This document shows positions 42,101 through 49,149 of a DNA stretch of 64,000 bases, piece after piece. The stretch comes from Ardenticatenales bacterium (GTDB lineage Bacteria; Chloroflexota; Anaerolineae; Epilineales; Epilineaceae). The stretch covers positions 175,766 to 239,765 of the forward strand of contig JADYYS010000039.1 of NCBI GenBank assembly GCA_020853525.1. The letters are read 5' to 3'. A program made the translations under genes and the position numbers. The notes beneath the pieces are model-generated. The model ran no database searches, had not been told where the DNA came from, and saw only the letters and a program-made list of their open reading frames with translations. The first letter of the stretch is position 1, and each line of letters starts with the position of its first letter.

Positions 42101-42414
42101 TGGCCCGCGCCGAGCTCGGGCGTGCCCGCCCAACCGCGGCGAAGCTGATCGTCGTGATCAGCGACGGCCGCGCCTGGCCGGCCCAAACCGCTTCCGCCGC
42201 CGCCGAGGCGCGCGCGGCCGAGGCCGCCGGGGCGGTCGTCGTGGCGCTCGCCGTGGGCGACACGGCCGCCCCCGTGCTGCCCCCCCTCGTCGCGATCGCC
42301 GGCAGCCGCCGGCGCGTGCGCGTGCGGGCCGACACAATCGACGGCGAGGGCGGCCCCGCATGGGCCGTCGAGGCCGCCCGATGCCCGCCGGGGCCATTGT
42401 GGGCGGGGCGATGA
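39124..42414 (+). CDS. Secreted CARDB / FG-GAP protein with degenerate VWA domain (VWA paralogue 5)
   Basis: This 1096-residue exported protein has a signal peptide to about residue 33 and a Thr-Pro spacer. It then has CARDB-like beta domains (PDLAIGGLEVALARHD..., and again PDLTVGRLVRDRTAAPG near 665). Residues of about 225-600 contain FG-GAP/VCBS-type calcium-loop repeats (VVDLDGDGVAEIIFV, VIADLDGDGRADFAV, FDFDGDGASEVVYAD), which form a propeller. A long Thr-Pro linker leads to LWLPVALLGRCGPG and a VWA-like domain near 900-1080. There the MIDAS reads DTSAHM at about 909 instead of DxSxS, so metal binding may be lost. It ends in a Cys plus PPGPLWAGR, like paralogue 3. Confidence 0.85.
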   Translation: MPPRPAAPRQRLMAAVLMPAVVALAGHVALARSARSALDGGGGPRQQPTVVTFTPRPATPTPLPATPVARPDLAIGGLEVALARHDVQTLALTATFAVTLTNVGAAPARAPISATWFADANGSGRFEPGADTVLASASWPADVPPFGAAALGASGSGPLPFRDAPILVHVRDSGDLGEGNTANNVRTTAGLCRRAAPSVTAGIATPRAKWRWPQPGTTPPAPTKRQVEASPAVVDLDGDGVAEIIFVTLDRDTDPDSGILRAVDGRTGADRFAVTSPEWRVGAYSAPAVGDLLGDGPPEIIAVDAAYEHVLAFDIDGTPLWRSEAALPNPDNSRLRLAGPSLADLDADGWPEILVDDILLDAAGLLLGRVPPGAMAVDLDLVGLSGDEGPPRPEIIGFGFALKPHLEDRRLEPLWQFEGAAKGVGFNAVANLDDDPYPEIVIVGDDGDVQLLHHNGAPLDRSRCFADTPIVCRQGRGGQGGPPVIADLDGDGRADFAVAGRKLLTARNTAGGVLWQLDTDDDNSGVTSATAFDFDGDGASEVVYADRSRLRLIDGRTGIPTWQTARPSLTTFEMPVVADVDGDAAADLVVGIGGTDANGNMSADAGLAVFDNPVWAPARPVWNQHAFAHAFVDDAGHIPLVAPPSWQLRNGFRDAGLPGASPFGQPDLTVGRLVRDRTAAPGAPRVLARIGNAGSAAAGRGVEVAFHRTSITGTLEATATLAVPLPAGSFLDVAVDWPPDADTVAVVVDPRGAVAECAGGWHAVGAAIDAEANNVHTARLSALPLAPPTLTPLPTPTRRATPTIGPTRIPTFDLPWERTPLPTPTGRPSASPTVDGTPTATATGSPTIGGTQAVSPTSTSTATPSAAPSSTPGVPSPTALRTPATLWLPVALLGRCGPGDIAVDAVLVIDTSAHMAERDGEVARLDLAKWKAAGVLGALSEGTDDRAAVVTAGDVAVLRAPFSRPADQRPLVDGLSAERATSPATPIDVALMLARAELGRARPTAAKLIVVISDGRAWPAQTASAAAEARAAEAAGAVVVALAVGDTAAPVLPPLVAIAGSRRRVRVRADTIDGEGGPAWAVEAARCPPGPLWAGR

Positions 42415-42471
42415 TCGCGCACTCCGCAACACCGCCCCAGATGCTGGGCCGCCGGCCCACCCCGTTGCCCC

Positions 42472-42713
42472 CGCGTAGGGGCGACGCGAACGCGTCGCCC
42501 TCGTTCGCCTCGCATCGCCCCCCGAATCCATACAATGCACCCGAATTCGTGCAGGCCAAGACGCCCCGTATCCGACGATACGGTGTTTGGATGTCATGCG
42601 GGAATCGTCCCGGACGTGGCGGTTCTCGAGGTTCGGACCGGGATCGTCCTCGGCCGACCGGTGATTGGCTGTCGGGCGGGGATCGGGCGACGCATTCGCG
42701 TCGCCCCTACGCG
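42472..42713. repeat. REPIN-like element: two 29-bp inverted hairpins around a 184-bp centre
   Basis: 42472-42500 and 42685-42713 are reverse complements over 29 bases with one mismatch. Each arm folds on itself (GGGCGACGC with GCGTCGCCC) and carries TAGGGGCG. The plan equals that of the element at 29191-29414, with a different stem. A separate 7-bp hairpin (CCGTATC / GATACGG, 42566-42583) lies in the centre, as does TACAAT at 42531. The 312-base gap 42415-42726 contains no gene that can be supported. Confidence 0.65.
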
Positions 42714-42726
42714 TAGGGGGTGACGG

Positions 42727-44283
42727 ATGCGACGTGCAGGCATCTGGGTTGCGGTTCAGTTGGCGGTGGTCATCGTGATTGTCGCGAGTGTGTGGTCAGC
42801 CGGGGTCGAAGCGCAGGCGCCGGCCGTCCCCGAATTCGGCGCTCCCGCCGCCCGCGCCCTGCGCACGATCGGCAACGCCGCCGACGGCCTGTCCGGTCCG
42901 CGTGACCTGGCGTTCAACCCCGAGCGGCCGTACGAGCTCTGGACGGTGAACCGGCCAACGGACGGCACGGTGCTCTTCTTCCAGCCCGGGACACCGCAGG
43001 AGCGGGTCGAGGCGCGGCTGGACAAGTTCCGCAACCACTTCATGGAAGAGGTCAGCGCGGTAGCGTTCGGCGACTACGGCAACTTCGCGACGTGCCAGGA
43101 GTCGCGGAACACGTACAACCGCCAGCACAACCCGAACGACTTCATGGGTCCGACGCTTTGGACGGCCGACCTGAGCATCTACGCCCGTGTGAACCAGACG
43201 CTGGACATGGACGCGCTGCTGCGCTCCCACCAGCCCGTCGACCCGTCCGCCACGCTCGGTTTCGCCGCGCCGGTCGGGCGCTCGTTCGCCTGCCTGCCGA
43301 GCACGGAGCCGGGCGACAAGCCGGCGCGCGCGCTCCGGCCGTTCGACGTGGCGCAGGGACCCAACCCCCGTCTGGGCAGCCATATCGACATGCTCCATCA
43401 GAGCCCGAACTGCATGGGCATCGCGCACGAGACCGGCAACGCCTACTGGGCGTTCGACGGGCTGCACGGGCACTTGGTGCGCTACGACTTCGCCGTCGAC
43501 CACGGCCCGGGCTGGGACGACCACAGCGACGGGATCGTCCGTCGTTATGTCGAGGCGAAGGTGCGCTACGTCGCCGACGTGCCCGGCCACCTGGCCCTCG
43601 ACAAGGCGAGCGGCTGGCTGTATGCAGCCGATCCCGGCGGCAACCGCGTGATCCGGCTTAAGATCGACAGCGGCGCGAAGGCCGAGACGCTCGATCCCGA
43701 CAACGAGCCGCTGGCCGAGCTGAGCACGTGGCGCGGCACGACGGTCGAGGTGGTGGCGAGCGGCCTCAAGCGTCCGTCGGGCGTGGCGCTGCACGGCGGC
43801 CGGCTGTTCGTCGGGCAGGCCACCGGCGGCGAGATCGTGGCGTATGACACCGCGACCCTCGCCGAGCTGGGCCGGATGGACACCGACGCCCGTCTCCTCG
43901 CCGGCCTGGAGGTCGGCCCGGACGGCCGGCTGTACTTCGTCGACACCGAGGCGAACACGCTCGTGCGGATCGACCCCGACCGCAGCCAGCCCTACGAGCC
44001 GCCGGTCGTCACGCCGCAGCCGTCCCTCACGCCGAGCGTCGAGCCGACGCGAACGCCCCGCGCCGGGCTGCGCACGCCCACGGCGACGAGGACGGCGCCG
44101 GCAACCACAACAGCCACCGCGACCACCGAACCGACGTCGACCGACGTCCCGACGGCCACGGCGACCGAGCCGCCGCCGACCGCAACGCCGACGGTGACGA
44201 ACACACCGACGACGGAGCCGTCGCCGACGCCGGCGCGGTGGTGGACCTTCATGCCGTTCTCGGTCCGAGGTGTTCGGCGGTAG
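42727..44283 (+). CDS. Secreted NHL-like beta-propeller protein with Thr-Pro tail
   Basis: This 518-residue exported protein has a signal peptide (VAVQLAVVIVIVASVWSAGVEAQ) and a propeller of about 400 residues. Segments such as GHLALDKASGWLYAADPGGNRVIRLKI and GRLYFVDTEANTLVRIDPD match NHL/SMP-30-type blades that bind ligands or proteins. The insert DFMGPTLWTADLSIYARVNQT and the His/Met-rich stretch SHIDMLHQSPNCMGIAHETG could hold metal or haem ligands, although no known site is recognised. A Thr-Pro stalk of about 70 residues is followed by RWWTFMPFSVRGVRR, a variant of the LP motif with Met for Leu. Two REPIN-like hairpins lie upstream, the nearer one ending 13 bases before the ATG. Confidence 0.8.
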   Translation: MRRAGIWVAVQLAVVIVIVASVWSAGVEAQAPAVPEFGAPAARALRTIGNAADGLSGPRDLAFNPERPYELWTVNRPTDGTVLFFQPGTPQERVEARLDKFRNHFMEEVSAVAFGDYGNFATCQESRNTYNRQHNPNDFMGPTLWTADLSIYARVNQTLDMDALLRSHQPVDPSATLGFAAPVGRSFACLPSTEPGDKPARALRPFDVAQGPNPRLGSHIDMLHQSPNCMGIAHETGNAYWAFDGLHGHLVRYDFAVDHGPGWDDHSDGIVRRYVEAKVRYVADVPGHLALDKASGWLYAADPGGNRVIRLKIDSGAKAETLDPDNEPLAELSTWRGTTVEVVASGLKRPSGVALHGGRLFVGQATGGEIVAYDTATLAELGRMDTDARLLAGLEVGPDGRLYFVDTEANTLVRIDPDRSQPYEPPVVTPQPSLTPSVEPTRTPRAGLRTPTATRTAPATTTATATTEPTSTDVPTATATEPPPTATPTVTNTPTTEPSPTPARWWTFMPFSVRGVRR

Positions 44284-44427
44284 GGAGCGGACCTCGGCTC
44301 CATAACCTGACCCCTTCTTGGCCCATTCCGGCCTCCCGTCGCGGACTCGCGTCCTCTATGCTGGCGTCACGATGCCGCCGCGCATGGCCGCGGCGACGCC
44401 CAAGGACAGGAGGGCCAGATCAAAGAC

Positions 44428-44535
44428 ATGAAGGTACCGTCGACACGGAACGGCCCAGTGGGCGGCCGGACCCACGACATACGTACGCCCATCTCGCCGC
44501 TGCATCGCATCCCGCACACCTACACGCACATCTAA
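44428..44535 (+). CDS. Possible short leader peptide (35 codons)
   Basis: ATG 44428 is preceded by AGGAGGG (44408-44414, 13 bases away) and the frame ends in TAA 20 bases before the next gene. The product is basic and Pro/His-rich (starting MKVPSTRNG, ending HTYTHI). It could be a leader peptide for the downstream gene or chance. Confidence 0.25.
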   Translation: MKVPSTRNGPVGGRTHDIRTPISPLHRIPHTYTHI

Positions 44536-44554
44536 GAACAAAGGAACTGAACCC

Positions 44555-45319
44555 GTGCAACTCGAACACTTCGCCCGGTTTGTCCGGACCCGCATGCTGA
44601 TCGCGTCCGTCGTCGCCGCGCTCGCCGCGCTCGCCGCGTTGACCGTGGCGGTCAGCGGAACGGCGCAGGCCGCTGATCAGAATTCCGTGGTCTTCCCGCC
44701 GAACGCCCACCCTTACGGCCGGTCGCTCGGCGCGTGGGGCGGCGAGTGGTGGGCCTGGATGGGCCAGTATCCGGTCGCCGTGAGCCCGATCGTCGACAGC
44801 GGCGTCGTCACGTACGGCGATGCGGACGAGCAGCCTGCCGGCAACGTGTGGTACCTGGCCGGCACGTTCGGCGGCCCCGGCGAGCGCACGCTCACCGTGC
44901 CGACGAACACGTCCCTGCTCGTCCCGCTGCTCAACTGGGATGTCTGGGCGCCCGAAGACTGCTGGTGGATCGGGGCATCCGCGGAGCCCGACACGTGCAG
45001 CGCCGACGACCTGCAAGGCTTCCTGGACACCTTCATGACCGAGAACGTCACCGACCTGTCGATGACCCTCGACGGCCAGTCGATCACCGGCCTGTTCGAC
45101 TACCGCGCCAGTTCGGGTGCCTTCGGCCTCGACCTCCTCGCGAACTCGCTCTGGACGGACTTCGGGTATACGCCCGGCGTGCGCAACCCCAACATCAGCG
45201 ACGGCTACTACGTGATGGTCAAGCCGCTGTCGGTGGGCGCGCATGAGCTGCACTTCAAAGCCGACGTGGACGGCAGCACGTCCCAGGACATGACGTACCA
45301 CCTGACCGTCGCGCCGTAG
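44555..45319 (+). CDS. Tryptophan-rich secreted protein of unknown family
   Basis: This is a 254-residue exported protein. GTG 44555 has AAAGGA upstream. The signal peptide runs to about residue 40 (MLIASVVAALAALAALTVAV, then AQAAD). The mature N terminus contains YGRSLGAWGGEWWAWMGQYP, with clustered tryptophans. VWYLAGTFGGPGERTLTVPTNTSLLVPLLNW is a second block, and CWW plus DTC may form a disulfide. The end reads GAHELHFKADVDGSTSQDMTYHLTV, a beta-sandwich-like strand pair. Proteins with this WGxWWxW and FGG-TVP pattern are found as hypothetical secreted proteins in many bacteria; no function is known to me. Confidence 0.75.
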   Translation: MQLEHFARFVRTRMLIASVVAALAALAALTVAVSGTAQAADQNSVVFPPNAHPYGRSLGAWGGEWWAWMGQYPVAVSPIVDSGVVTYGDADEQPAGNVWYLAGTFGGPGERTLTVPTNTSLLVPLLNWDVWAPEDCWWIGASAEPDTCSADDLQGFLDTFMTENVTDLSMTLDGQSITGLFDYRASSGAFGLDLLANSLWTDFGYTPGVRNPNISDGYYVMVKPLSVGAHELHFKADVDGSTSQDMTYHLTVAP

Positions 45320-45411
45320 CCGCCCGGTCATCAGCCCCGGGACCGGCGGGCCCGGGCAGCGGTGCGGCGCGCCGACCACGAGCGCCGTTCCCAGCCGCAC
45401 CGTGAGACCTT

Positions 45412-45451
45412 GGATCGCTTCATCGACCGGCGACGGTCGGTGAAGCGATCC
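45412..45451. terminator. Long stem-loop after the tryptophan-rich protein gene
   Basis: GGATCGCTTCATCGACCG (45412-45429) pairs with CGGTCGGTGAAGCGATCC (45434-45451) over 18 positions, with one G-U, around a four-base loop. No T-run follows. It lies in the 325-base gap between two plus-strand genes and could be a terminator or a repeat-derived hairpin. Apart from it and a promoter candidate, I see nothing in this gap. Confidence 0.45.
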
Positions 45452-45521
45452 ATCGTTAGGCATGAGAGCGACACCCGCAGCGGCAGCGACGCCGGCAGCG
45501 TCAGCGACGCCATCGTCCACC

Positions 45522-45549
45522 TTGCCCCTCTCCGCCCGCTCGCTATCCT
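45522..45549 (+). promoter_or_regulatory. Candidate sigma-70 promoter for the bifunctional flavoenzyme
   Basis: TTGCCC (45522-45527) and TATCCT (45544-45549) are 16 bases apart. The start codon at 45645 follows after 95 bases, with GGGAGA as ribosome site. Confidence 0.45.
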
Positions 45550-45644
45550 TCTGGCCCCGGCTCGCCCGCCAACGTCGCGACGTCGCGACCTCGCCCCTGG
45601 CCGCCGCCCAGCCGCCGCCGATCCCTCCGCCCGGGAGACCGACC

Positions 45645-48089
45645 ATGCTCGCCCCCGCCTCGCCGACGACACCCGCCCTCGGCCGAGCATCGCGCTCCTG
45701 GCCTGCCGACGGCAGCCCCAACCTGCTCCGCCCGCTCAAGGTCGTCGTCCTCGGCGGCGGACCCGCCGGTCTGTACGCCGCGCTCCTGCTCAAGCGCATC
45801 GATCCGCGCCACGACATCACGGTGATCGAGCGCAACGCGCCCGAGGTGACGTTCGGCTTCGGCGTCGTCTTCTCGGCCGAGACGCTGGGCACGCTGGCCG
45901 AGGCGGATCCGGAGAGCTACGCGGCGATCGAGGCCGCCTTCCGGTATTGGGACGATATCGACGTCCATGTGCACGGCGAGGTCGTCTCGAGTACCGGCCA
46001 CGGGTTCTGCGGGCTGGCGCGGCGCGAGCTGCTCGTCATCCTGCAGGCTCGCTGCCGGGCGCTGGGCGTGCAGGTCGAGTTCGAACGCGACATCGAGGAC
46101 GTCAACGCGTTCATCGCCGCGGCGACGAGCGGCGGCGCGGACCTCGTCATCGCCGCCGACGGCGTGAACAGCCGGGTGCGCGAGGCGCGGCGCGACGCGT
46201 TCCAGCCGACGGTCGGCTGGGGCGCAAGCCGCTTCACGTGGCTCGGGACGCCGCGGCCGATGACGGCGTTCACGTTCCTGTTCGCCGAGACGCAGTGGGG
46301 CCTGTTCCAGGCGCACGCCTACCCGTTCGAGGCGGATCTGGGCACGTTCATCATCGAGTGCCACGAGGACACGTGGCGCCGCGCGGGGCTCGACACGGCC
46401 GACGAGGCCGCGACGGTCGCGTTCGGCGAGGCGCTGTTCGCCGACTGGCTGGGCGGCGCGCCGCTCATCTCGAACAGGTCGATCTGGCGATCCTTTCCGA
46501 CCGTCACGCTCCGCCGGTGGCACGACGGCAACGTCGTCATCCTCGGCGACGCGGCCCACACGGCGCACTTCTCGATCGGCAGCGGCACGAAGCTGGCGAT
46601 GGAGAGCGCGATCGCGCTCGTCGACGCGCTGTGCGCCGTCGGCGTGGACGGCCCCGGCGGCGTGACGGGCGCGCTGCAGGCCTATGAAGATGCGCGCTGG
46701 GTCGAGGTCGGGCGGACGCAGACCGTGGCGCGGACGAGCCAACACTGGTTCGAGACCGTCGCCGGGCGGACGGACGTGCCGCCCGTCCGCTTCGCGTTCG
46801 ACCTCCTGACGCGCTCCAAGCAGATCACCTATGACAACCTCTTGCGCCGGGACGAGGGGTTCATCGGCCGGGTGCGCCAAGTGTTCCACGACGTCGAAAG
46901 GGCGCCGACTGCCTGCGACGGGACGCCGCTCACCCCGATCTTCGCGCCGCTCACGCTGCGCTCCGTCGAGCTCGTGAACCGGATCGTCGTCTCGCCGATG
47001 TGCCAGTACCTTTCGGACGACGGCCTGCCGAACGACTGGCACATGGTCCACCTCGGCAGCCGGGCGGTCGGCGGCGCGGGCCTGATCATCACGGAGATGA
47101 CGGACATCTCGCCCAAGGCGCGGATCACGCCGGGCTGCTGCGGGATGTGGAGCGAGCGACATGCCGACGCGTGGCGCCGCATCGTCGATTTTGTCCACGG
47201 CCACAGCCAGGCCGCCATCGCCCTCCAGCTGGCCCACGCCGGCCAGAAGGCGAGCACGCGCCTGGGCTGGGAGGGCTACGACGAGCCGCTGCCGTGGCAC
47301 AACTGGGACATCGTCGCCGCCTCGGCCGTGCCGTACCACCCGTTCAGCCAGGTCCCGCGGGCGATGACGCGCGCCGACATGGACGCCGTGACCGCCGACT
47401 TCGTCCGCGCCGCCCGCTTGGCCGTCGATGCGGGCTTCGACATGCTCGAGCTGCACTGCGCGCACGGCTACCTGCTCTCGTCGTTCCTGTCGCCCCTGTC
47501 CAACCGGCGGGACGACGACTACGGCGGCGACTTGGCCAACCGCCTGCGCTACCCGCTCGAGGTCTTCGACGCCGTCCGCGCCGCGTGGCCCACCGACCGG
47601 CCGATGAGCGTCCGGATCTCGGCGACGGACTGGGTGGACGGCGGCAACGACGGCGACGACGCGGTCGAGATCGCCCGCGCCTTCGCGGCGCACGGCTGCG
47701 ACATCGTCGACGTCTCGGCCGGCCAGACGGCGCCGTACGCACTGCCGGACTACGGCCGGATGTTCCAGGTGCCGTTCGCCGAGCGGATCAAGAAGGAGGT
47801 CGGCATCCCGGTGATGGCGGTCGGCGCCATCCAGAACGCCGACCACGCGAACACCGTCCTCGCCGCCGGCCGCGCCGACCTGTGCGCGATGGCGCGGCCG
47901 CACCTGAGCGATCCGTACCTGACGCTCCATGCCGCGGCGAAGTACGGGCATGACGATCAGTGGTGGCCGGCGCCGTACCTGGCGGTCAAGCCGCGGGGGG
48001 GGCGGCCGGCGTATTCGCGGGCGCGGGAGCGGGCGCGGGAGGGGTTGCCGGGGGTGACGGGGGAAGACAGCGACGTACGGCGGGAGTAG
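45645..48089 (+). CDS. Bifunctional FAD monooxygenase / OYE-type reductase (2-aminobenzoyl-CoA monooxygenase/reductase-like)
   Basis: This 814-residue cytoplasmic enzyme fuses two flavin domains. The N-terminal half is a class A FAD monooxygenase: [19 protein letters not shown] near residue 37, then [18 protein letters not shown], and [16 protein letters not shown] near 301. The C-terminal half, from about 433 ([20 protein letters not shown]), is an old-yellow-enzyme/FMN reductase with [19 protein letters not shown]. This order is that of 2-aminobenzoyl-CoA monooxygenase/reductase, which hydroxylates and reduces the ring in aerobic anthranilate degradation; salicylyl-CoA 5-hydroxylase has the same fusion. 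ATG 45645 is chosen for its ribosome site. No CoA ligase or ring-cleavage gene is nearby, so the substrate is open. Confidence 0.88.
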   Translation: MLAPASPTTPALGRASRSWPADGSPNLLRPLKVVVLGGGPAGLYAALLLKRIDPRHDITVIERNAPEVTFGFGVVFSAETLGTLAEADPESYAAIEAAFRYWDDIDVHVHGEVVSSTGHGFCGLARRELLVILQARCRALGVQVEFERDIEDVNAFIAAATSGGADLVIAADGVNSRVREARRDAFQPTVGWGASRFTWLGTPRPMTAFTFLFAETQWGLFQAHAYPFEADLGTFIIECHEDTWRRAGLDTADEAATVAFGEALFADWLGGAPLISNRSIWRSFPTVTLRRWHDGNVVILGDAAHTAHFSIGSGTKLAMESAIALVDALCAVGVDGPGGVTGALQAYEDARWVEVGRTQTVARTSQHWFETVAGRTDVPPVRFAFDLLTRSKQITYDNLLRRDEGFIGRVRQVFHDVERAPTACDGTPLTPIFAPLTLRSVELVNRIVVSPMCQYLSDDGLPNDWHMVHLGSRAVGGAGLIITEMTDISPKARITPGCCGMWSERHADAWRRIVDFVHGHSQAAIALQLAHAGQKASTRLGWEGYDEPLPWHNWDIVAASAVPYHPFSQVPRAMTRADMDAVTADFVRAARLAVDAGFDMLELHCAHGYLLSSFLSPLSNRRDDDYGGDLANRLRYPLEVFDAVRAAWPTDRPMSVRISATDWVDGGNDGDDAVEIARAFAAHGCDIVDVSAGQTAPYALPDYGRMFQVPFAERIKKEVGIPVMAVGAIQNADHANTVLAAGRADLCAMARPHLSDPYLTLHAAAKYGHDDQWWPAPYLAVKPRGGRPAYSRARERAREGLPGVTGEDSDVRRE

Positions 48090-48138
48090 ACGGCGAGTTG
48101 GCGATTTCCGGCCGCCGGCATGCGATGTCGGGCCGAGA

Positions 48139-48167
48139 TTGGACCGCTGGCGGTCGGCGTCTACACT
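48139..48167 (+). promoter_or_regulatory. Candidate sigma-70 promoter giving a leaderless transcript
   Basis: TTGGAC (48139-48144) and TACACT (48162-48167) are 17 bases apart. ATG 48174 follows after six bases, so the transcript should start at or next to the ATG. No ribosome-binding site is present. Confidence 0.55.
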
Positions 48168-48173
48168 GGCGAC

Positions 48174-48923
48174 ATGCCCCAGATCAACGATCTCGTGGAG
48201 CGAGCGAAAGAGCTCCGCTGCATGTACGAGGTGAACGCCGCGGTATCCGACCGCGCTGCACCGCCGGCGGCGGTCTTCCTTCGCGTGCTCTCCGTCGTTC
48301 CGGATGGCTGGCAGCGCCCCGAGACGGCTGGTGCGCGCATCCAGTACCTGGGCCGCAGCTACGTCGGTCCCGGCTACACCGACCTGGGCGCGTCGATCCG
48401 CGCGCCTTTGCGGCTGTTCAACGTCGAGGTCGGCCATATCGAGGTCTCGGATACGGCCTTGGTGGAGCCCGCCGTACCGACCTTCCTGCCCGAGGAACAG
48501 GAGCTGCTGAATACGATCGCAATGCGGATCGGCGAGTACCTGGAGTGGAAGCACACCCAGCTGCTCGGCGAGCGCCTGTCGGTGGCCGGCGAGCTCTGGC
48601 GCTGGCGGCAGACCTATGTCGAGGCGCTGGTCGCCGCCCTCGACCGCCAGCGCTTCGGGGTAGGGCGCGTGTTCCTGGGCGGCAGCACCGAGAGCGGCGA
48701 GGCAGGACCGGGCAGCGACATCGACCTCTATGTGGAGCACGTCGGCTCCAGCGAGCAGCGGAGCGACCTCGACCTCTGGCTGGACGGCTGGAGCCGATGC
48801 TTGGCCGAGCTTGCCTACCAGCATACCGGCTACCGCTTTCCCGGCGGGATCCTCGATGTGCATTTCCTCGACCCTAGCCGGACCTTCCGGCTTGCCGGCG
48901 ACCTCCGTGAAGTCGGTGTCTGA
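48174..48923 (+). CDS. GAF-like sensory domain fused to a nucleotidyltransferase domain
   Basis: This is a 249-residue cytoplasmic protein. Residues 1-130 (LRCMYEVNAAVSDRAAPPAAV, IQYLGRSYVGPGYTDLGASI, FLPEEQELLNTIAMRIGEYL) resemble the GAF-like input domains found in some bacterial kinases and PEP-synthase-type proteins. From about 155, VFLGGSTESGEAGPGSDIDLYVEH fits the minimal nucleotidyltransferase motif (G-S-x(n)-D-x-D), with the DID acids as metal ligands. A third acid may be in DVHFLDPS. Such enzymes transfer nucleotide groups to small molecules or proteins. The fusion suggests a ligand-controlled transferase; target unknown. The 226-base gap after it (48924-49149) shows no gene I can support. 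Confidence 0.7.
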   Translation: MPQINDLVERAKELRCMYEVNAAVSDRAAPPAAVFLRVLSVVPDGWQRPETAGARIQYLGRSYVGPGYTDLGASIRAPLRLFNVEVGHIEVSDTALVEPAVPTFLPEEQELLNTIAMRIGEYLEWKHTQLLGERLSVAGELWRWRQTYVEALVAALDRQRFGVGRVFLGGSTESGEAGPGSDIDLYVEHVGSSEQRSDLDLWLDGWSRCLAELAYQHTGYRFPGGILDVHFLDPSRTFRLAGDLREVGV

Positions 48924-49149
48924 GGCCATGGCTCGGGCCTCCGCCCATCTCGCGCGGGGCGAATCCTCAAGTCGGCTTGCTAGCCGATGCCGCTGGCGCC
49001 GCCGGCATGGTGACACGTCGGATGTTCGAAGCCGGAGTGCCCGCCATTGCGCTTGACCCACCCCGGCCCCCCCCGCCACAATCGCCCTCGCCGGTCCGCC
49101 CCTTCGCGTGTCCCCGCGTGCCCCCGCCGACCGGCCGAAGGAGCCCCCC

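Noticed and set aside
48924..49149. A remnant reading frame with GLLADAAGAAGMVTRRMFEAG after the nucleotidyltransferase gene
   Set aside because: The stretch reads smoothly for about 30 codons but has no start, ribosome site or recognisable family, and may be chance in GC-rich DNA.
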